A DNA stretch of 64,000 bases, from positions 1 to 64,000 of the forward strand of contig SCRO01000056.1 in the NCBI GenBank assembly GCA_004298505.1, read 5' to 3'. The translations under genes were made by a program, and so were the position numbers. How positions within the stretch are numbered: the stretch's first letter is position 1; the number at the start of each line of letters is the position of its first letter. Below are positions 45,365-54,920 of the stretch, piece by piece. The notes beneath the pieces were generated by a model. It was not told the origin of the DNA. It was given only the letters and a program-made list of their open reading frames with translations, and searched no databases. Origin of the DNA: Rhodanobacter sp. Its GTDB lineage: Bacteria; Pseudomonadota; Gammaproteobacteria; Xanthomonadales; Rhodanobacteraceae.

Positions 45365-46534
45365 ATGCAGCGACTCAGGATTGATTTGATTGCGGCCGCG
45401 CGGCCGAACTTCATGAAGGTCGCACCGCTGTTTCACGCGTTGCACGCACAACCGTGGTGCCGCGTGCGGCTGGTGCACACCGGCCAGCACTACGACAAGA
45501 ACATGTCGGAGGCTTTTTTCAGCGACCTGGGGTTGCCGGCGCCGGACCTGCATCTGGGCGTGGGCAGCGGCAGCCATGCCGAGCAAACGGCCAACGTGAT
45601 GATGGCCTATGAAGGCGCCTGCCTCGCGGATCGGCCGGACCTGGTCGTGGTGGTCGGCGACGTCAATTCGACGCTTGCCTGCGCGCTGGTCGGCTCGAAG
45701 CTGCGCATTCCGGTGGCTCATCTGGAGGCCGGGTTACGCAGCCGCGACCGCAACATGCCCGAGGAGATCAACCGGCTGGTGACCGATACGCTGGCCGACA
45801 TCCTGTGGACGCCATCACCGGACGCGGACGAGAACCTCGCCGCCGAAGGGGTGACGCCGGACAAGGTCACGCGCGTGGGCAACATCATGATCGATTCCTA
45901 CGAGCTCATGCGCGAGCGCATCGATGCCAGCGGCGAGCGGCGTCGGCTCGGGCTGCAGACGCACGCGTACGCGGTGGTGACCTTGCACCGTCCTTCCAAC
46001 GTGGACGCAGCGACACCGCTCACCTCGCTGGTCAGCCAACTGAAGAGCGTCGCGGCCAGGTTACCGCTGGTGTTTCCCGTGCATCCGCGCACGCGCAAGA
46101 ATCTGCAAGCCTTTGGCCTGTGGAGCGAGCTGACGGAAGCGCCCGGCGTGCATGTCACCGAGCCACTCGGCTACGTGGATTTCATGAACCTGGTCTGTGG
46201 GGCACGCCTGGCCATCACCGATTCGGGCGGCATCCAGGAGGAGACCACGTATCTCGGCATCCCGTGCCTGACCTTGCGCACCACCACCGAACGGCCGATT
46301 ACCATCACCGAAGGCAGCAATCGGCTGGTGAATGCCGCCGAGCTGGTGCCGGCAGTGGAAAAGATTCTCGCGGGTCACTGGCCGCATGGACGCAAGCCTG
46401 AGCTCTGGGACGGCCATACCGCCGCGCGCGTGGCGGCCGACATCCGCCGTCGCCTGCTGGTCGCTTCACCCGGCATCGCCCAAGAGAAGTCTGGTCTCGA
46501 AACCTCCGGCGAGCAGGCGCTGGGAAATGCCTGA
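45365..46534 (+). CDS. wecB: UDP-N-acetylglucosamine 2-epimerase (non-hydrolysing)
   Basis: Makes UDP-ManNAc for polysaccharide synthesis; 389 aa. RPNFMKVAPLFHAL, TGQHYDKNMSEAFF, VVVVGDVNSTLACAL, HLEAGLRSRDRNMPEEINR and TDSGGIQEETTYLG are all family motifs. ATG at 45365 preferred over a TTG 42 bp upstream. First gene of the wecB-prsK-prsR-prsT direction. Confidence 0.96.
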   Translation: MQRLRIDLIAAARPNFMKVAPLFHALHAQPWCRVRLVHTGQHYDKNMSEAFFSDLGLPAPDLHLGVGSGSHAEQTANVMMAYEGACLADRPDLVVVVGDVNSTLACALVGSKLRIPVAHLEAGLRSRDRNMPEEINRLVTDTLADILWTPSPDADENLAAEGVTPDKVTRVGNIMIDSYELMRERIDASGERRRLGLQTHAYAVVTLHRPSNVDAATPLTSLVSQLKSVAARLPLVFPVHPRTRKNLQAFGLWSELTEAPGVHVTEPLGYVDFMNLVCGARLAITDSGGIQEETTYLGIPCLTLRTTTERPITITEGSNRLVNAAELVPAVEKILAGHWPHGRKPELWDGHTAARVAADIRRRLLVASPGIAQEKSGLETSGEQALGNA

Positions 46535-46601
46535 ATTCCGCGGAGCGCGCGTGTCCGGTTGAGCGCACATAACCGGGCCGCGCACGGGGGAACCTCCGAC
46601 T

Positions 46602-48683
46602 ATGCACATCATCGTCATTGCTAGCTATCTGATCGCCGCCGCCGCGTTCCTCGCGGGCACGGCGTTGCTGGCGGTCAGTTGGCGCGGCCAGCGCACCGGC
46701 GCCGTGCTGATGCTGGCCACGGCGACGACGGTCGCATGGGGCGTGTTTCTGGCGTACGCCGAGTGGCAGCGCACACTGGCGGTCAACTGGGTGCTGCTGG
46801 CCGAGGTGCTGCGCTACGCTGCCTGGCTGGTTTTTGTGAGCGCCTTGTTCGGCGCCTTGCCGATAACCGGGCTTCTGCGCGGTTTGCGCATCGTCGCCCA
46901 CGCGCTCTGGATCGTGCTCGCATTTTACTGCCTGTGGCCAGCGACGCATTTGGCGCAAACGATGGCGCTGCCGTTCAGTACCAACGTGCCGCTGGTGGGC
47001 GTGCTGGTGCTGGCCCTCACCGGCGTGGTGCTTCTCGAACAGATCTACCGCAACGTTGAACCGGAGCAGCGTTGGGCGCTCAAATTTCTGGTGATCGCGC
47101 TCGGCGTGATGTTCGCCTACGACATCTTCCTGTATTCGTACGCGGTGCTGTACCGGCAGTTCAACCTGAGCGCGTGGGCCGCGCGCGGCTTCATCGATGC
47201 GTTGCTGGTACCGCTGTTGCTGGTGGCGGCGGCACGCAACCCGGAGTGGTCACTGCGCGTAGGCGTGTCGCGACGCGCGGTGTTCTATTCCACCAGTCTG
47301 ATGGTGGTCGCGTTCTACATCCTTGCCACCGCGATCGGCGGTTATTACGTACGCCTGTACGGCGGCGACTGGGGCCGGGTCGCGGAAATCACGTTCGTCT
47401 GCCTCGCGCTGCTGGGCGCGGTGTTGATCGGGTTCTCCGGCCAGGCACGCTCGCATCTGCGGGTATTCCTGCACAAGAATTTCTTTAGTTTTCGTCACGA
47501 TTACCGCGAGGAATGGCTGCGCCTGACCGCCACCTTGTCCACCGGCGACACCGAGCTGCCGCTGCGCGCGCTGCACGCGATGGCGCAGACCATGGACAGC
47601 CCGGCGGGCGCCTTGTTCATGCGCGGCGATACCGATGATTTCGTGCCGGAGGCGCACTTGAACATGCCGACGCCGGCCGGCCTCAAGCTGGCGGCACGCT
47701 CGCCTGCGTTGGAGTTCATGCGCGAGCGCCGCTGGATTTATGATCTTGGCCAACCGCCGCCGCTGGACGATGAACGGCTACGCGCGCCGGCCGCATTGAC
47801 CGGCCTGCCGCGCGCCTGGCTGGTGGTGCCGCTGGTGCTGGAAGACCGGCTCATCGCGTTCGTGGTGCTGGCGCAGGCGCGCGCGCGCCGCGCGTTCGAC
47901 TGGGAGGATATCGATTTGCTGCGGGCCGCCGGCAGTCAGGTGGCCAGCACCCTGGCGCAGGCGGCCGATGCGCAGCGTCTGGCCGAGGCGCGCCAGTTCG
48001 AGGGCTTCAACCAGCTCACCGCTTTCCTGATGCACGACCTCAAGAATGTCGCGGCCCAGCAGTCGCTACTGCTGCAGAATGCCGAGCGCCACAAGCACAA
48101 TCCGGCGTTTGTCGACGACATGCTCGCGACCGTGGCGAATTCGGTGCAGCGCATCTCGCGGCTGCTCGAACAATTGCGTGGTGACGCGGCGCCCGGCGTG
48201 CGCGGCCGCGTACAGCTCACGGCGGTCATCGACAAGACACTCGGCGAGTGCGGTGCGCAGGCCCCGCGACCGGAGTACCAGCCGGCCGCGGAGGACCTGT
48301 GGGTGCACGCGGACACCGACCGGCTTGCCACGGTGCTGGGCCACGTGATCCACAACGCCCAGGACGCAGCGCAAGCCCACGGCCATGTTACGCTCAGGAT
48401 GATGCGCGCCGGGAGCGACGCCGCGATCGAAATCGAGGACGATGGTGCAGGAATGGACGAGGACTTTATCCGCAACCGGCTGTTCAAGCCGTTTTTCACC
48501 ACCAAGGCAAGCAAGGGTATGGGCATCGGCGCCTACCAGGCGCGTGAGTACGTGCACTCACTGGGTGGGGCGATGAGTGTGTGCAGCACGCCGGGCCAAG
48601 GCAGCGTGTTCACCATCCGGTTGCCGCTGGCCGAGCCTGCCGGGGATGCAACGGCAGACAGCAAACTGAGGGCTGCATCATGA
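46602..48683 (+). CDS. prsK: XrtA/PEP-CTERM system histidine kinase PrsK
   Basis: 693 aa. Eight or so membrane helices in the first ~300 residues, a GAF-like sensor (about 310-460), then a kinase core: H-box FLMHDLKNVAAQQSLLLQNA, N-box HVIHNAQDAAQ, G-boxes EIEDDGAGMDEDF and KGMGIGAYQAREYVHSLGG. The H-D-L-K-N-V box and architecture are those of PrsK, the kinase paired with PrsR. Overlaps prsR by ATGA. Confidence 0.93.
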   Translation: MHIIVIASYLIAAAAFLAGTALLAVSWRGQRTGAVLMLATATTVAWGVFLAYAEWQRTLAVNWVLLAEVLRYAAWLVFVSALFGALPITGLLRGLRIVAHALWIVLAFYCLWPATHLAQTMALPFSTNVPLVGVLVLALTGVVLLEQIYRNVEPEQRWALKFLVIALGVMFAYDIFLYSYAVLYRQFNLSAWAARGFIDALLVPLLLVAAARNPEWSLRVGVSRRAVFYSTSLMVVAFYILATAIGGYYVRLYGGDWGRVAEITFVCLALLGAVLIGFSGQARSHLRVFLHKNFFSFRHDYREEWLRLTATLSTGDTELPLRALHAMAQTMDSPAGALFMRGDTDDFVPEAHLNMPTPAGLKLAARSPALEFMRERRWIYDLGQPPPLDDERLRAPAALTGLPRAWLVVPLVLEDRLIAFVVLAQARARRAFDWEDIDLLRAAGSQVASTLAQAADAQRLAEARQFEGFNQLTAFLMHDLKNVAAQQSLLLQNAERHKHNPAFVDDMLATVANSVQRISRLLEQLRGDAAPGVRGRVQLTAVIDKTLGECGAQAPRPEYQPAAEDLWVHADTDRLATVLGHVIHNAQDAAQAHGHVTLRMMRAGSDAAIEIEDDGAGMDEDFIRNRLFKPFFTTKASKGMGIGAYQAREYVHSLGGAMSVCSTPGQGSVFTIRLPLAEPAGDATADSKLRAAS

Positions 48684-50044
48684 GTGAACCACGGCGCCGC
48701 CTTTTGATCGTCGAGGACGATGTCGGCTTGCAGCGCCAACTGCGCTGGAGCTTCGAGGATTACGCCGTGGCCATGGCCGGCGATCGGCCGACGGCACTCG
48801 ACCTGCTGCGCAGCCACGAGCCCGCCGTGGTGCTGCAGGATCTCGGCCTGCCGCCGGATGCGGCGGGCACCACCGAGGGCTTCGCCACCATCACCGATAC
48901 CCTGCAGCAGGCGCCCAACACCAAGATTATCGTGGTCACCGGCAACGGCGACCGCGACAACGCGGTCAAGTCGATCGGCTGCGGCGCCTACGATTTCTGC
49001 TCCAAGCCGCTGGATCTCGATGTCCTGCGCCTGATCGTGGAGCGCGCCTTCCGGGTTCACGAACTCGAAGCGGAAAACCACAAGCTCAAGAGCCAGTCGG
49101 TGGCGACGCTCGAAGGCATCATCGGCAGCAGTGAGGTCATGCGCGACGCCTGCCGGCTGGTGGAAAAGGTCAGCCCTTCGAACGCCACCGTCTTGCTGCT
49201 CGGCGAGACCGGCACCGGCAAGGAGCTGTTCGCGCGCGCGGTGCACCGCCTGAGCACGCGGCGCGACGGTCCGTTCGTGGCGATCAACTGCGCGGCCATT
49301 CCCGAACCCCTGCTCGAAGCGGAGTTGTTTGGCTACGAAAAAGGGGCCTACACGGGTGCCCACAAGCAAACCAAGGGCAAGATCGAACTGGCCACTGGCG
49401 GCAGCCTGCTGCTTGACGAGATCGGCGACATGCCGCTTGCGCTGCAGGCCAAGCTGCTGCGTTTCTTTCAGGAACGCGTGGTCGAGCGCATCGGCGGGCG
49501 CGAGCTGATCCCGGTGGATGTGCGCGTCATCTGCGCCACCCATCAGGACCTGCAGGCGATGATCCGTGCCGGGCGTTTCCGCGAGGATCTGTTCTACCGC
49601 GTCAGCGAAGTGAGCATCCTGTTGCCGCCACTGCGCGACCGGATCGGCGATGCGGTGCTGCTCGCACGGTATTTTCTCGAGCAGGCCGCCAGTCGTCACG
49701 GACGCAAGATCCACGGCTTCACCGTCAAGGCACTCAAGGCGATCGAGGCGTACCCTTGGCACGGCAACGTGCGCGAGCTGGAGAACGCGGTCAATAGCGC
49801 GGTCATCATGGCCGATCGCAAGCAGATCGGGGTCGAGGAGTTGCACCTTGGTGCGATCAGCGGCGGCGATGCCCTGGATCTGCACGCAGTGCGGGCCGCG
49901 GCGGAAAAGCGGGCTATCGAGAGGGCGATGAGCCAGGCTGGCAGCAATCTCACGCGGGTAGCGGGCTTGCTCGGTATCAGTCGGCCGACACTCTACGATC
50001 TTTTGGACAAGTATGGTTTGAAGAAGACTGCCGACGCCGACTGA
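48680..50044 (+). CDS. prsR: PEP-CTERM-box response regulator PrsR (sigma-54 activator)
   Basis: 454 aa. Receiver domain (LLIVEDDVGLQRQLRW; VVLQDLGLPPDAAG with the phosphoacceptor Asp; KPLDLDVLR), AAA+ domain with GETGTGKE and an aromatic variant of the sigma-54 loop, [27 protein letters not shown], and a C-terminal Fis HTH (GSNLTRVAGLLGISRPTLYD). Known to switch on PEP-CTERM genes with sigma-54 in floc-forming bacteria. The conserved boxes in this window are its likely targets. Confidence 0.94.
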   Translation: MSEPRRRLLIVEDDVGLQRQLRWSFEDYAVAMAGDRPTALDLLRSHEPAVVLQDLGLPPDAAGTTEGFATITDTLQQAPNTKIIVVTGNGDRDNAVKSIGCGAYDFCSKPLDLDVLRLIVERAFRVHELEAENHKLKSQSVATLEGIIGSSEVMRDACRLVEKVSPSNATVLLLGETGTGKELFARAVHRLSTRRDGPFVAINCAAIPEPLLEAELFGYEKGAYTGAHKQTKGKIELATGGSLLLDEIGDMPLALQAKLLRFFQERVVERIGGRELIPVDVRVICATHQDLQAMIRAGRFREDLFYRVSEVSILLPPLRDRIGDAVLLARYFLEQAASRHGRKIHGFTVKALKAIEAYPWHGNVRELENAVNSAVIMADRKQIGVEELHLGAISGGDALDLHAVRAAAEKRAIERAMSQAGSNLTRVAGLLGISRPTLYDLLDKYGLKKTADAD

Positions 50045-50084
50045 CTCCGCGCACGGCGCGGGAGCGAACCCAAGGGGTAATGAC

Positions 50085-52922
50085 ATGCGCTTGACCAAGC
50101 TGAACACTGGAGCCATCCGTCACTTTTGGGTGCTGCTTTGCGCCATCTTGCTGCTGAGCGCCTGCGGCCTGGCGAAAGGCAAGGGCGACCTGGATGCCGG
50201 CGCCAAATACCAGGCCAGCGGCCAGTATCGCGCCGCCTACATCGAGGCCAAGAAGGTCCTGCAACGCGACAGCAAGAACGGCAACGCCTGGCTGCTGCTC
50301 GGGCGGGCCTCGCTGATGCTCGGAGACCCGAAAGACGCACTGAACAGCCTGCAAAAAGCCCAGGCAAACGGCGTACCGGAAGCGCGCTGGGCAGTACCGA
50401 TGGGGCGCACGCTACTGCTGACACGGCAATACGACACGCTGCTCAAGACCGTGACTTCCGAGCAGTCTCTCGAACCCCAGGTCAAAGCGCGCGTGCAAGC
50501 CCTGCGGGGCGACGCCTATCGCGAACTCAGGCAATTTGACCAGGCACAACAATCGTACAAGGCCGCACTGGCGCTGGACTCCAGGAGTCCGCACGCACTG
50601 GTGGGGCTCGCCAGGCTAGCGGTTATCGCCAAGGATCCGGTTTCGGCCGGCAAGTACTTGCAACAAGCACTGGCCGCCGCGCCGGAAAACCCCCAGGCGT
50701 GGATTGCCAAGGGCGACCTGGCGTTCAACAGCCATGATTTTTCCGGCGCCGAATCAGCTTACCAGAAGGTGCTGGACTTCAAGCACCCCGACTGGGTGCC
50801 GCAGGAGCATTTCTACGCGCTGACCCGGCTGGCCAGCGCGCAGCTGCAACAGAACCAGTCCGACAAGGCCCTGGCCAGCATCCAGACGCTGGAGAAAATG
50901 TCGCCGCAGCAGCCCTACCCCCACTATCTGCACGCCGTGCTGCTGTACAAGCAGGGGCATTTCGACGACGCGACTGCCCAGCTCCAGCAGGTGCTCAAGG
51001 CGTCGCCCAACAATCCGCAGGCGCAGATGCTCTTGGGCGCGGTCAACTACGCGCAGGGCAACTACGGCCAGGCGGAAATGTACCTCAGCAACGTCATGGG
51101 TACGGACCCGAATGTCGAGGCGCGCAAGTTGCTAGCGCTGACGTTCTACCGCGAAGGACGCTCGCGCCAGGCGCTGGACATGCTGCGTCCAGCCGTGCCG
51201 GGCACGCCGTCCGATACCGAGCTGTTGGCACAGATGCAGCGAGCCGCGGCCGAGGGCAGCGGTACGCCGGGGGCGGTAGCTTCCGCAGCGAGTGCCGGCA
51301 AAGCACGGCCGGGGGCTCCCGCAACCGGCAAAGGCAATCCAGCCGACGCCCAGTTCGCGCCGGCGGCCAAGGCCCTCGTCAGCGGGAATACTGCCGAAGC
51401 CATTCGCCTGCTGCAGGCGATTCCCGCGGGCGATGCGGCCACTGAGGCGCGACGTGCGCCCTTGCTGGCGATGGCCTATGTCCGTGGGAAACGCCCGGAC
51501 GAAGCGGTAAAGATAGCAGCCGAGTACGCCAGAAAAAATCCGCAAAACAGCGCCGCGCATTTGCTGTATGGAACCACGCTGGTCGCCGCCGGCAAGCGCG
51601 CCGAAGCACGCGCGCAGTATTCCGAGGCGTACAAGCTGGATCCGAAGAATATCGGGGCGCTGCTGAGCCTCGGCAGCCTGGACTCGCTTGAGGACCACTA
51701 CAGGAACGCTGCCGGCCGCTATGCAACGGTATTGAAACAGGAGCCGCAAAACGCCGTGGCCATGACCGCGCTCGGTCGGCTCGCCATGCTGCAAAACGAC
51801 AAGGCGCAAGCCGTCAAATGGCTCAAGCAGGCCATCAGCGCGGCGCCGAAATCTGCCCCTGCGTATGTCGGACTGGTGTTGCTGTACAGCGAAAGCGGTC
51901 AATTCGAGGAAGCCGCGAACACCGCCAGGCAGTTTGCCGAGGCCGCCCCCAACAATCCGGCGGCACTCAACGCCTTGGGTGCGGCGGACCTCAACGCCGG
52001 CCATCACCACGAAGCATTGAAACCGCTGCAGCAAGCGGTGAAGCTCGCGCCGCAGGTAGCCCTGTTTCGCACCAATCTGGCGCGTGCGCAGATCCTCAAC
52101 AAGGACACCAAGGCCGCCGAAGACAATCTCGACCAGGTGATCAAGGCAGATCCGGCTCAACTGACCGCCGTGACGTTGCGGGCATTCATGAAGTTGCAGA
52201 ACCACGATCTGCCCGGCGCGATTTCCCTGGCACAAACACTGCAAAAGCAGCCGATGACCAAGGCGGCTGGCTTCAGCCTGGAAGGCGATCTGTACATGAC
52301 GAACAAATCCTGGGGCAAGGCCGCCCAGGCCTACCAGCAAGCATTGAAGATCAACAGCGTGCGGCCGCTGGTGGTCAAGAGCTTCATGGCGCTGAGCGAG
52401 AGCGGCGCCAAGCAACCAGACGGCGTCCTGCGCGACTGGCTGGCCAAGCACCCCGACGATGCGTCCACGCGCCTGCTGCTGGCCCAGTACTACACGGAGC
52501 ACGTGCAAAATGCATCCGCTGCCACGCAGTACGAACAGGTGTTGAAGGCTTTTCCATCCAACGTTGGCGCGCTCAACAACCTCGCCTGGATTTACGCCGA
52601 ACAGCACAATCCCAAGGCATTGTCGCTCGCCCAGCGCGCCCACAAACTGGCGCCTGATTCGCCCGGCGTAGCCGACACCTATGCCTGGGCACTGATCGCC
52701 GACAACCAGCCCAAGACCGCATTGTCCATCCTACTGAAGGCGGCCAAGGCGGCGCCGAAAATGCCGACCATCCAATACCACCTGGCCGTGGCGCAGGCGC
52801 GCACCGGCGACAAGGCCGGCGCTCGAACCACGCTCGAGGCGCTACAAAAATCAGGCGTCGACTTCAAGGACAAGCAAGCGGCGGAAAAGCTGGGCCAGGA
52901 GTTGGGCGGGGCCGGAAAATAA
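50085..52922 (+). CDS. prsT: XrtA/PEP-CTERM system TPR-repeat lipoprotein PrsT
   Basis: 945 aa. Lipoprotein signal (LLCAILLLSACG, Cys near 26) followed by about 20 TPR units across the whole length (e.g. GQYRAAYIEAKKVLQRDSKN, GHHHEALKPLQQAVKLAPQ, NVGALNNLAWIYAEQHN). Family found only in genomes with the EPS/exosortase system, presumed periplasmic scaffold for polysaccharide export. A low-complexity Ala/Gly/Pro insert lies at about 390-425. 40 bp after prsR. Confidence 0.92.
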   Translation: MRLTKLNTGAIRHFWVLLCAILLLSACGLAKGKGDLDAGAKYQASGQYRAAYIEAKKVLQRDSKNGNAWLLLGRASLMLGDPKDALNSLQKAQANGVPEARWAVPMGRTLLLTRQYDTLLKTVTSEQSLEPQVKARVQALRGDAYRELRQFDQAQQSYKAALALDSRSPHALVGLARLAVIAKDPVSAGKYLQQALAAAPENPQAWIAKGDLAFNSHDFSGAESAYQKVLDFKHPDWVPQEHFYALTRLASAQLQQNQSDKALASIQTLEKMSPQQPYPHYLHAVLLYKQGHFDDATAQLQQVLKASPNNPQAQMLLGAVNYAQGNYGQAEMYLSNVMGTDPNVEARKLLALTFYREGRSRQALDMLRPAVPGTPSDTELLAQMQRAAAEGSGTPGAVASAASAGKARPGAPATGKGNPADAQFAPAAKALVSGNTAEAIRLLQAIPAGDAATEARRAPLLAMAYVRGKRPDEAVKIAAEYARKNPQNSAAHLLYGTTLVAAGKRAEARAQYSEAYKLDPKNIGALLSLGSLDSLEDHYRNAAGRYATVLKQEPQNAVAMTALGRLAMLQNDKAQAVKWLKQAISAAPKSAPAYVGLVLLYSESGQFEEAANTARQFAEAAPNNPAALNALGAADLNAGHHHEALKPLQQAVKLAPQVALFRTNLARAQILNKDTKAAEDNLDQVIKADPAQLTAVTLRAFMKLQNHDLPGAISLAQTLQKQPMTKAAGFSLEGDLYMTNKSWGKAAQAYQQALKINSVRPLVVKSFMALSESGAKQPDGVLRDWLAKHPDDASTRLLLAQYYTEHVQNASAATQYEQVLKAFPSNVGALNNLAWIYAEQHNPKALSLAQRAHKLAPDSPGVADTYAWALIADNQPKTALSILLKAAKAAPKMPTIQYHLAVAQARTGDKAGARTTLEALQKSGVDFKDKQAAEKLGQELGGAGK

Positions 52923-53054
52923 ACTCCTTGCACATGGCACTTGCTTGAGCACCGTCATCCTCGCCCAAGCGGGGATCCAGCGTCTCGCAGCCCATACCGG
53001 TCATGGTCCGCTGCCACGGTTCGTAACTCTTGGCAAAGAAAGACCTGATTGGCG

Positions 53055-53150
53055 TCAACAGCCGGCGGGCAGTGCCCGCCCTACAGCTCAACAATCGTAG
53101 GGCGGGCACCGCCCGCCGGCTTCTGCATCAATGCAAGATGAGATCAAGAG
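53055..53150. repeat. Dispersed palindromic repeat, copy 2
   Basis: Arms 53060-53084 and 53097-53121, 24 of 25 pairing, beginning AGCCGGCGGGC; flank ATCAATGCAAGATG and ATCAAGAGACAG match the inverted flank of copy 1 at 5209. Lies between prsT and the small membrane protein gene, tail to tail, where it could also terminate transcription. Confidence 0.75.
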
Positions 53151-53256
53151 ACAGTGCGGGTGAGAGGGGTTGCTGAGAGGGTTCGGGCAGAACGTACGGC
53201 TGCAGCATTCACGGTTGCAACTCCGCGCTTCGCGCCTACCCACATCCGGCGCCTTG

Positions 53257-53460
53257 TTACCAATTACCGCAATAAAACCCCAGCAAAATCAGCCCGACCC
53301 CGATGACCCAGCCGATCGACATCGCAACCGCAAGCCGGCCAATCCTGACGCTTTTCAATCGCCACACCAGATCAGACAGCAGGCACCACAGGCCGGTGAA
53401 TACGACAAGCGCAAAGATGCCCCACCCGATATGACCGGATATCCAGAAGAAATCGTTCAT
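53257..53460 (-). CDS. Small two-helix membrane protein downstream of the decarboxylase-like gene
   Basis: 67 aa with two membrane helices (IGWGIFALVVFTGLWCLLSD; LAVAMSIGWVIGVGLILLGF) joined by a basic loop. ATG overlaps the preceding stop (ATGA), so translation is coupled. A frame-shifted second copy lies at 57338-57505, which supports it as a true gene. Function unknown. Confidence 0.7.
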   Translation of the reverse strand: MNDFFWISGHIGWGIFALVVFTGLWCLLSDLVWRLKSVRIGRLAVAMSIGWVIGVGLILLGFYCGNW

Positions 53461-54146
53461 GAGACAACCAAGCCCTCCGCAACAGCTGTTTGCCCCGCCC
53501 AGACGCGGCCGCCCGTGCGCACCAACAGCTTGGCGCTGGCAGGCAGCTCCAGCACCACCGTGCTACCCAGCAATATCCTGCCGATCCTCTGGCCCCGCTT
53601 GATCTCCTCGCCCTCGGCTACCCATGTCTCGATGCGCCGCGCCGCGAGGCTGGTAATCAGGCGCACTGCGACTTGTTCACCGTCACTCGCAATCACGACG
53701 CGTTTTTGCACCGGGCAGGATTTCTCGCGCAGAAAGGAAAATTCGCGTCCCTCACCGTCCATGAAGTCATCACCATGCGATTCCACGCGAAGTACCCTCC
53801 CGGCGACCGGGCTGCGCTGCACATGCATGTCCCAGAAACTGAGCGCGATCACCAGGTAGCGCACCTCTCCGCGCACGTCTGCACTGGTCACCAACCCATC
53901 CGCGGGCGCCAGCATGCTGGTGCCCGGCGGTGCTACACGCTCCGGGTCATTGTAAAAATGGCGCAGAAACGCACGCTGGAATTCTCCCCGCTGCAGCCAC
54001 GCGCGAATCTGCATTTCCGGCCAGCGCTTGCGCGGCGCAAGCCAGCGCCGTATCAGCGGCGAAGGATACGGAAAGTAAAGCGCCCACAACACGATAGCCG
54101 CAGCCAGCAGACACAAGATCACGATTTGCAGAACAAGTACCGTCAT
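53457..54146 (-). CDS. Phosphatidylserine decarboxylase-like proenzyme
   Basis: 229 aa. One N-terminal membrane helix (LQIVILCLLAAAIVLWALYF), then APADGLVTSADV, SFWDMHVQRSPVAGRV and the self-cleavage site ILLGSTVVLELP whose Ser becomes the pyruvoyl group. Archaetidylserine-decarboxylase-type short relatives occur in exosortase gene clusters. Start at 54146; longer frame upstream is interrupted by the MITE edge. Polar-lipid or cell-envelope role likely. Confidence 0.88.
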   Translation of the reverse strand: MTVLVLQIVILCLLAAAIVLWALYFPYPSPLIRRWLAPRKRWPEMQIRAWLQRGEFQRAFLRHFYNDPERVAPPGTSMLAPADGLVTSADVRGEVRYLVIALSFWDMHVQRSPVAGRVLRVESHGDDFMDGEGREFSFLREKSCPVQKRVVIASDGEQVAVRLITSLAARRIETWVAEGEEIKRGQRIGRILLGSTVVLELPASAKLLVRTGGRVWAGQTAVAEGLVVS

Positions 54147-54274
54147 GTCACTTTGAATCCCAATGAGTGTCGGTTCTTTATCGTACGAGCACAGCCTGCG
54201 CGCGAACCCTGCGACGCCGATGTCTGCGACCACCCGCAGCACGGGCTCCAGGCCGTTCGGCAATTCAGGCCGCA

Positions 54275-54442
54275 CTAGGAGCCTGTCGGACTTTGCCGGT
54301 TGAGGCGAAAATTCAGCTGTGCGAGGACAGATTTTCGACGATTTGCAGACCCATAGTGGTTCTATGGGTCAAAAAGCGGCGGAAATATGGACCGCACAGA
54401 TGGATTTGCAGACCGACCGAGTAAAGTCCGACAGGCTCCTAG
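54275..54442. mobile_element. 168-bp MITE, copy 2
   Basis: CTAG at both ends, TIRs GAGCCTGTCGGACTTT / AAAGTCCGACAGGCTC. About 98% identical (three differences) to the element at 28371-28538 in reverse orientation. It separates the decarboxylase-like gene from a broken paralogue of the large gene at 54921. Confidence 0.9.
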
Positions 54443-54539
54443 GGTATACGGCGGCGAAGTCGAAAGGTATCTCCATCAAACTGGCTCGACTCTCCAGCCC
54501 CTCAAAACCTCAGCCCTCCATGGCGGTTCCCCGCGTAAG

Positions 54540-54745
54540 CTTGCCAATTGCTTGCAACAAACTACAACGCCAAGGTGGCGTTCAACATCAGTGGCGCGAA
54601 CTACACGGCAGCTGCCCGCACGCTGTTGCAGGCAGCCAACAACACGAATGCGTGCAAGCCGTGGGGTAGCCAATGCAACCGGTGGCTTTCCGGCCCCGTG
54701 GCCAGCGAGTGGCTCACCAATGGCCCGGTCACGGCTGCGGGTTGT
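54540..54745 (+). pseudogene. Fragment of a paralogue of the large exported protein
   Basis: About 68 codons align to residues ~137-207 of the 54921 gene: YNAKVAFNISGANYTAAART against YDAKVSFDVDGKTYRADARA, then ACKPWGSQCNRWLSG and ASEWLTNGPVTAA against ACKPWDRQCSRWLSG and ASEWVVNGLVTAA. No start, and the frame diverges after VTAA. Evidence of a tandem duplicate decayed to one piece. Confidence 0.85.
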
Positions 54746-54920
54746 GAAGAAGCTGAAAAGCTGTAAGAGTGTCCGCCAGGATTCGGTGCGCACGCGAACT
54801 GGACGAGGCGGCCACAAGCCGCTTGCCATTGATGACGCGCGGCAATAGCCGAGATGGCGTGACCCGTCACTCTGCCTCGGTAGTACCGGATTAATTCACC
54901 AGATTTGAGAGCGCGATAGC

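Noticed and set aside
48533-50116. 527-codon antisense frame to prsR
   Set aside because: Opposite a gene with complete receiver, AAA+ and Fis domains; no independent signature.
51132-52643. 503-codon antisense frame to prsT
   Set aside because: Mirror of TPR repeats on the coding strand.
54763-54779. Possible further PEP-CTERM box before the 54921 gene
   Set aside because: Only 10 of 17 matches, wrong relative orientation and no sigma-54 element nearby.
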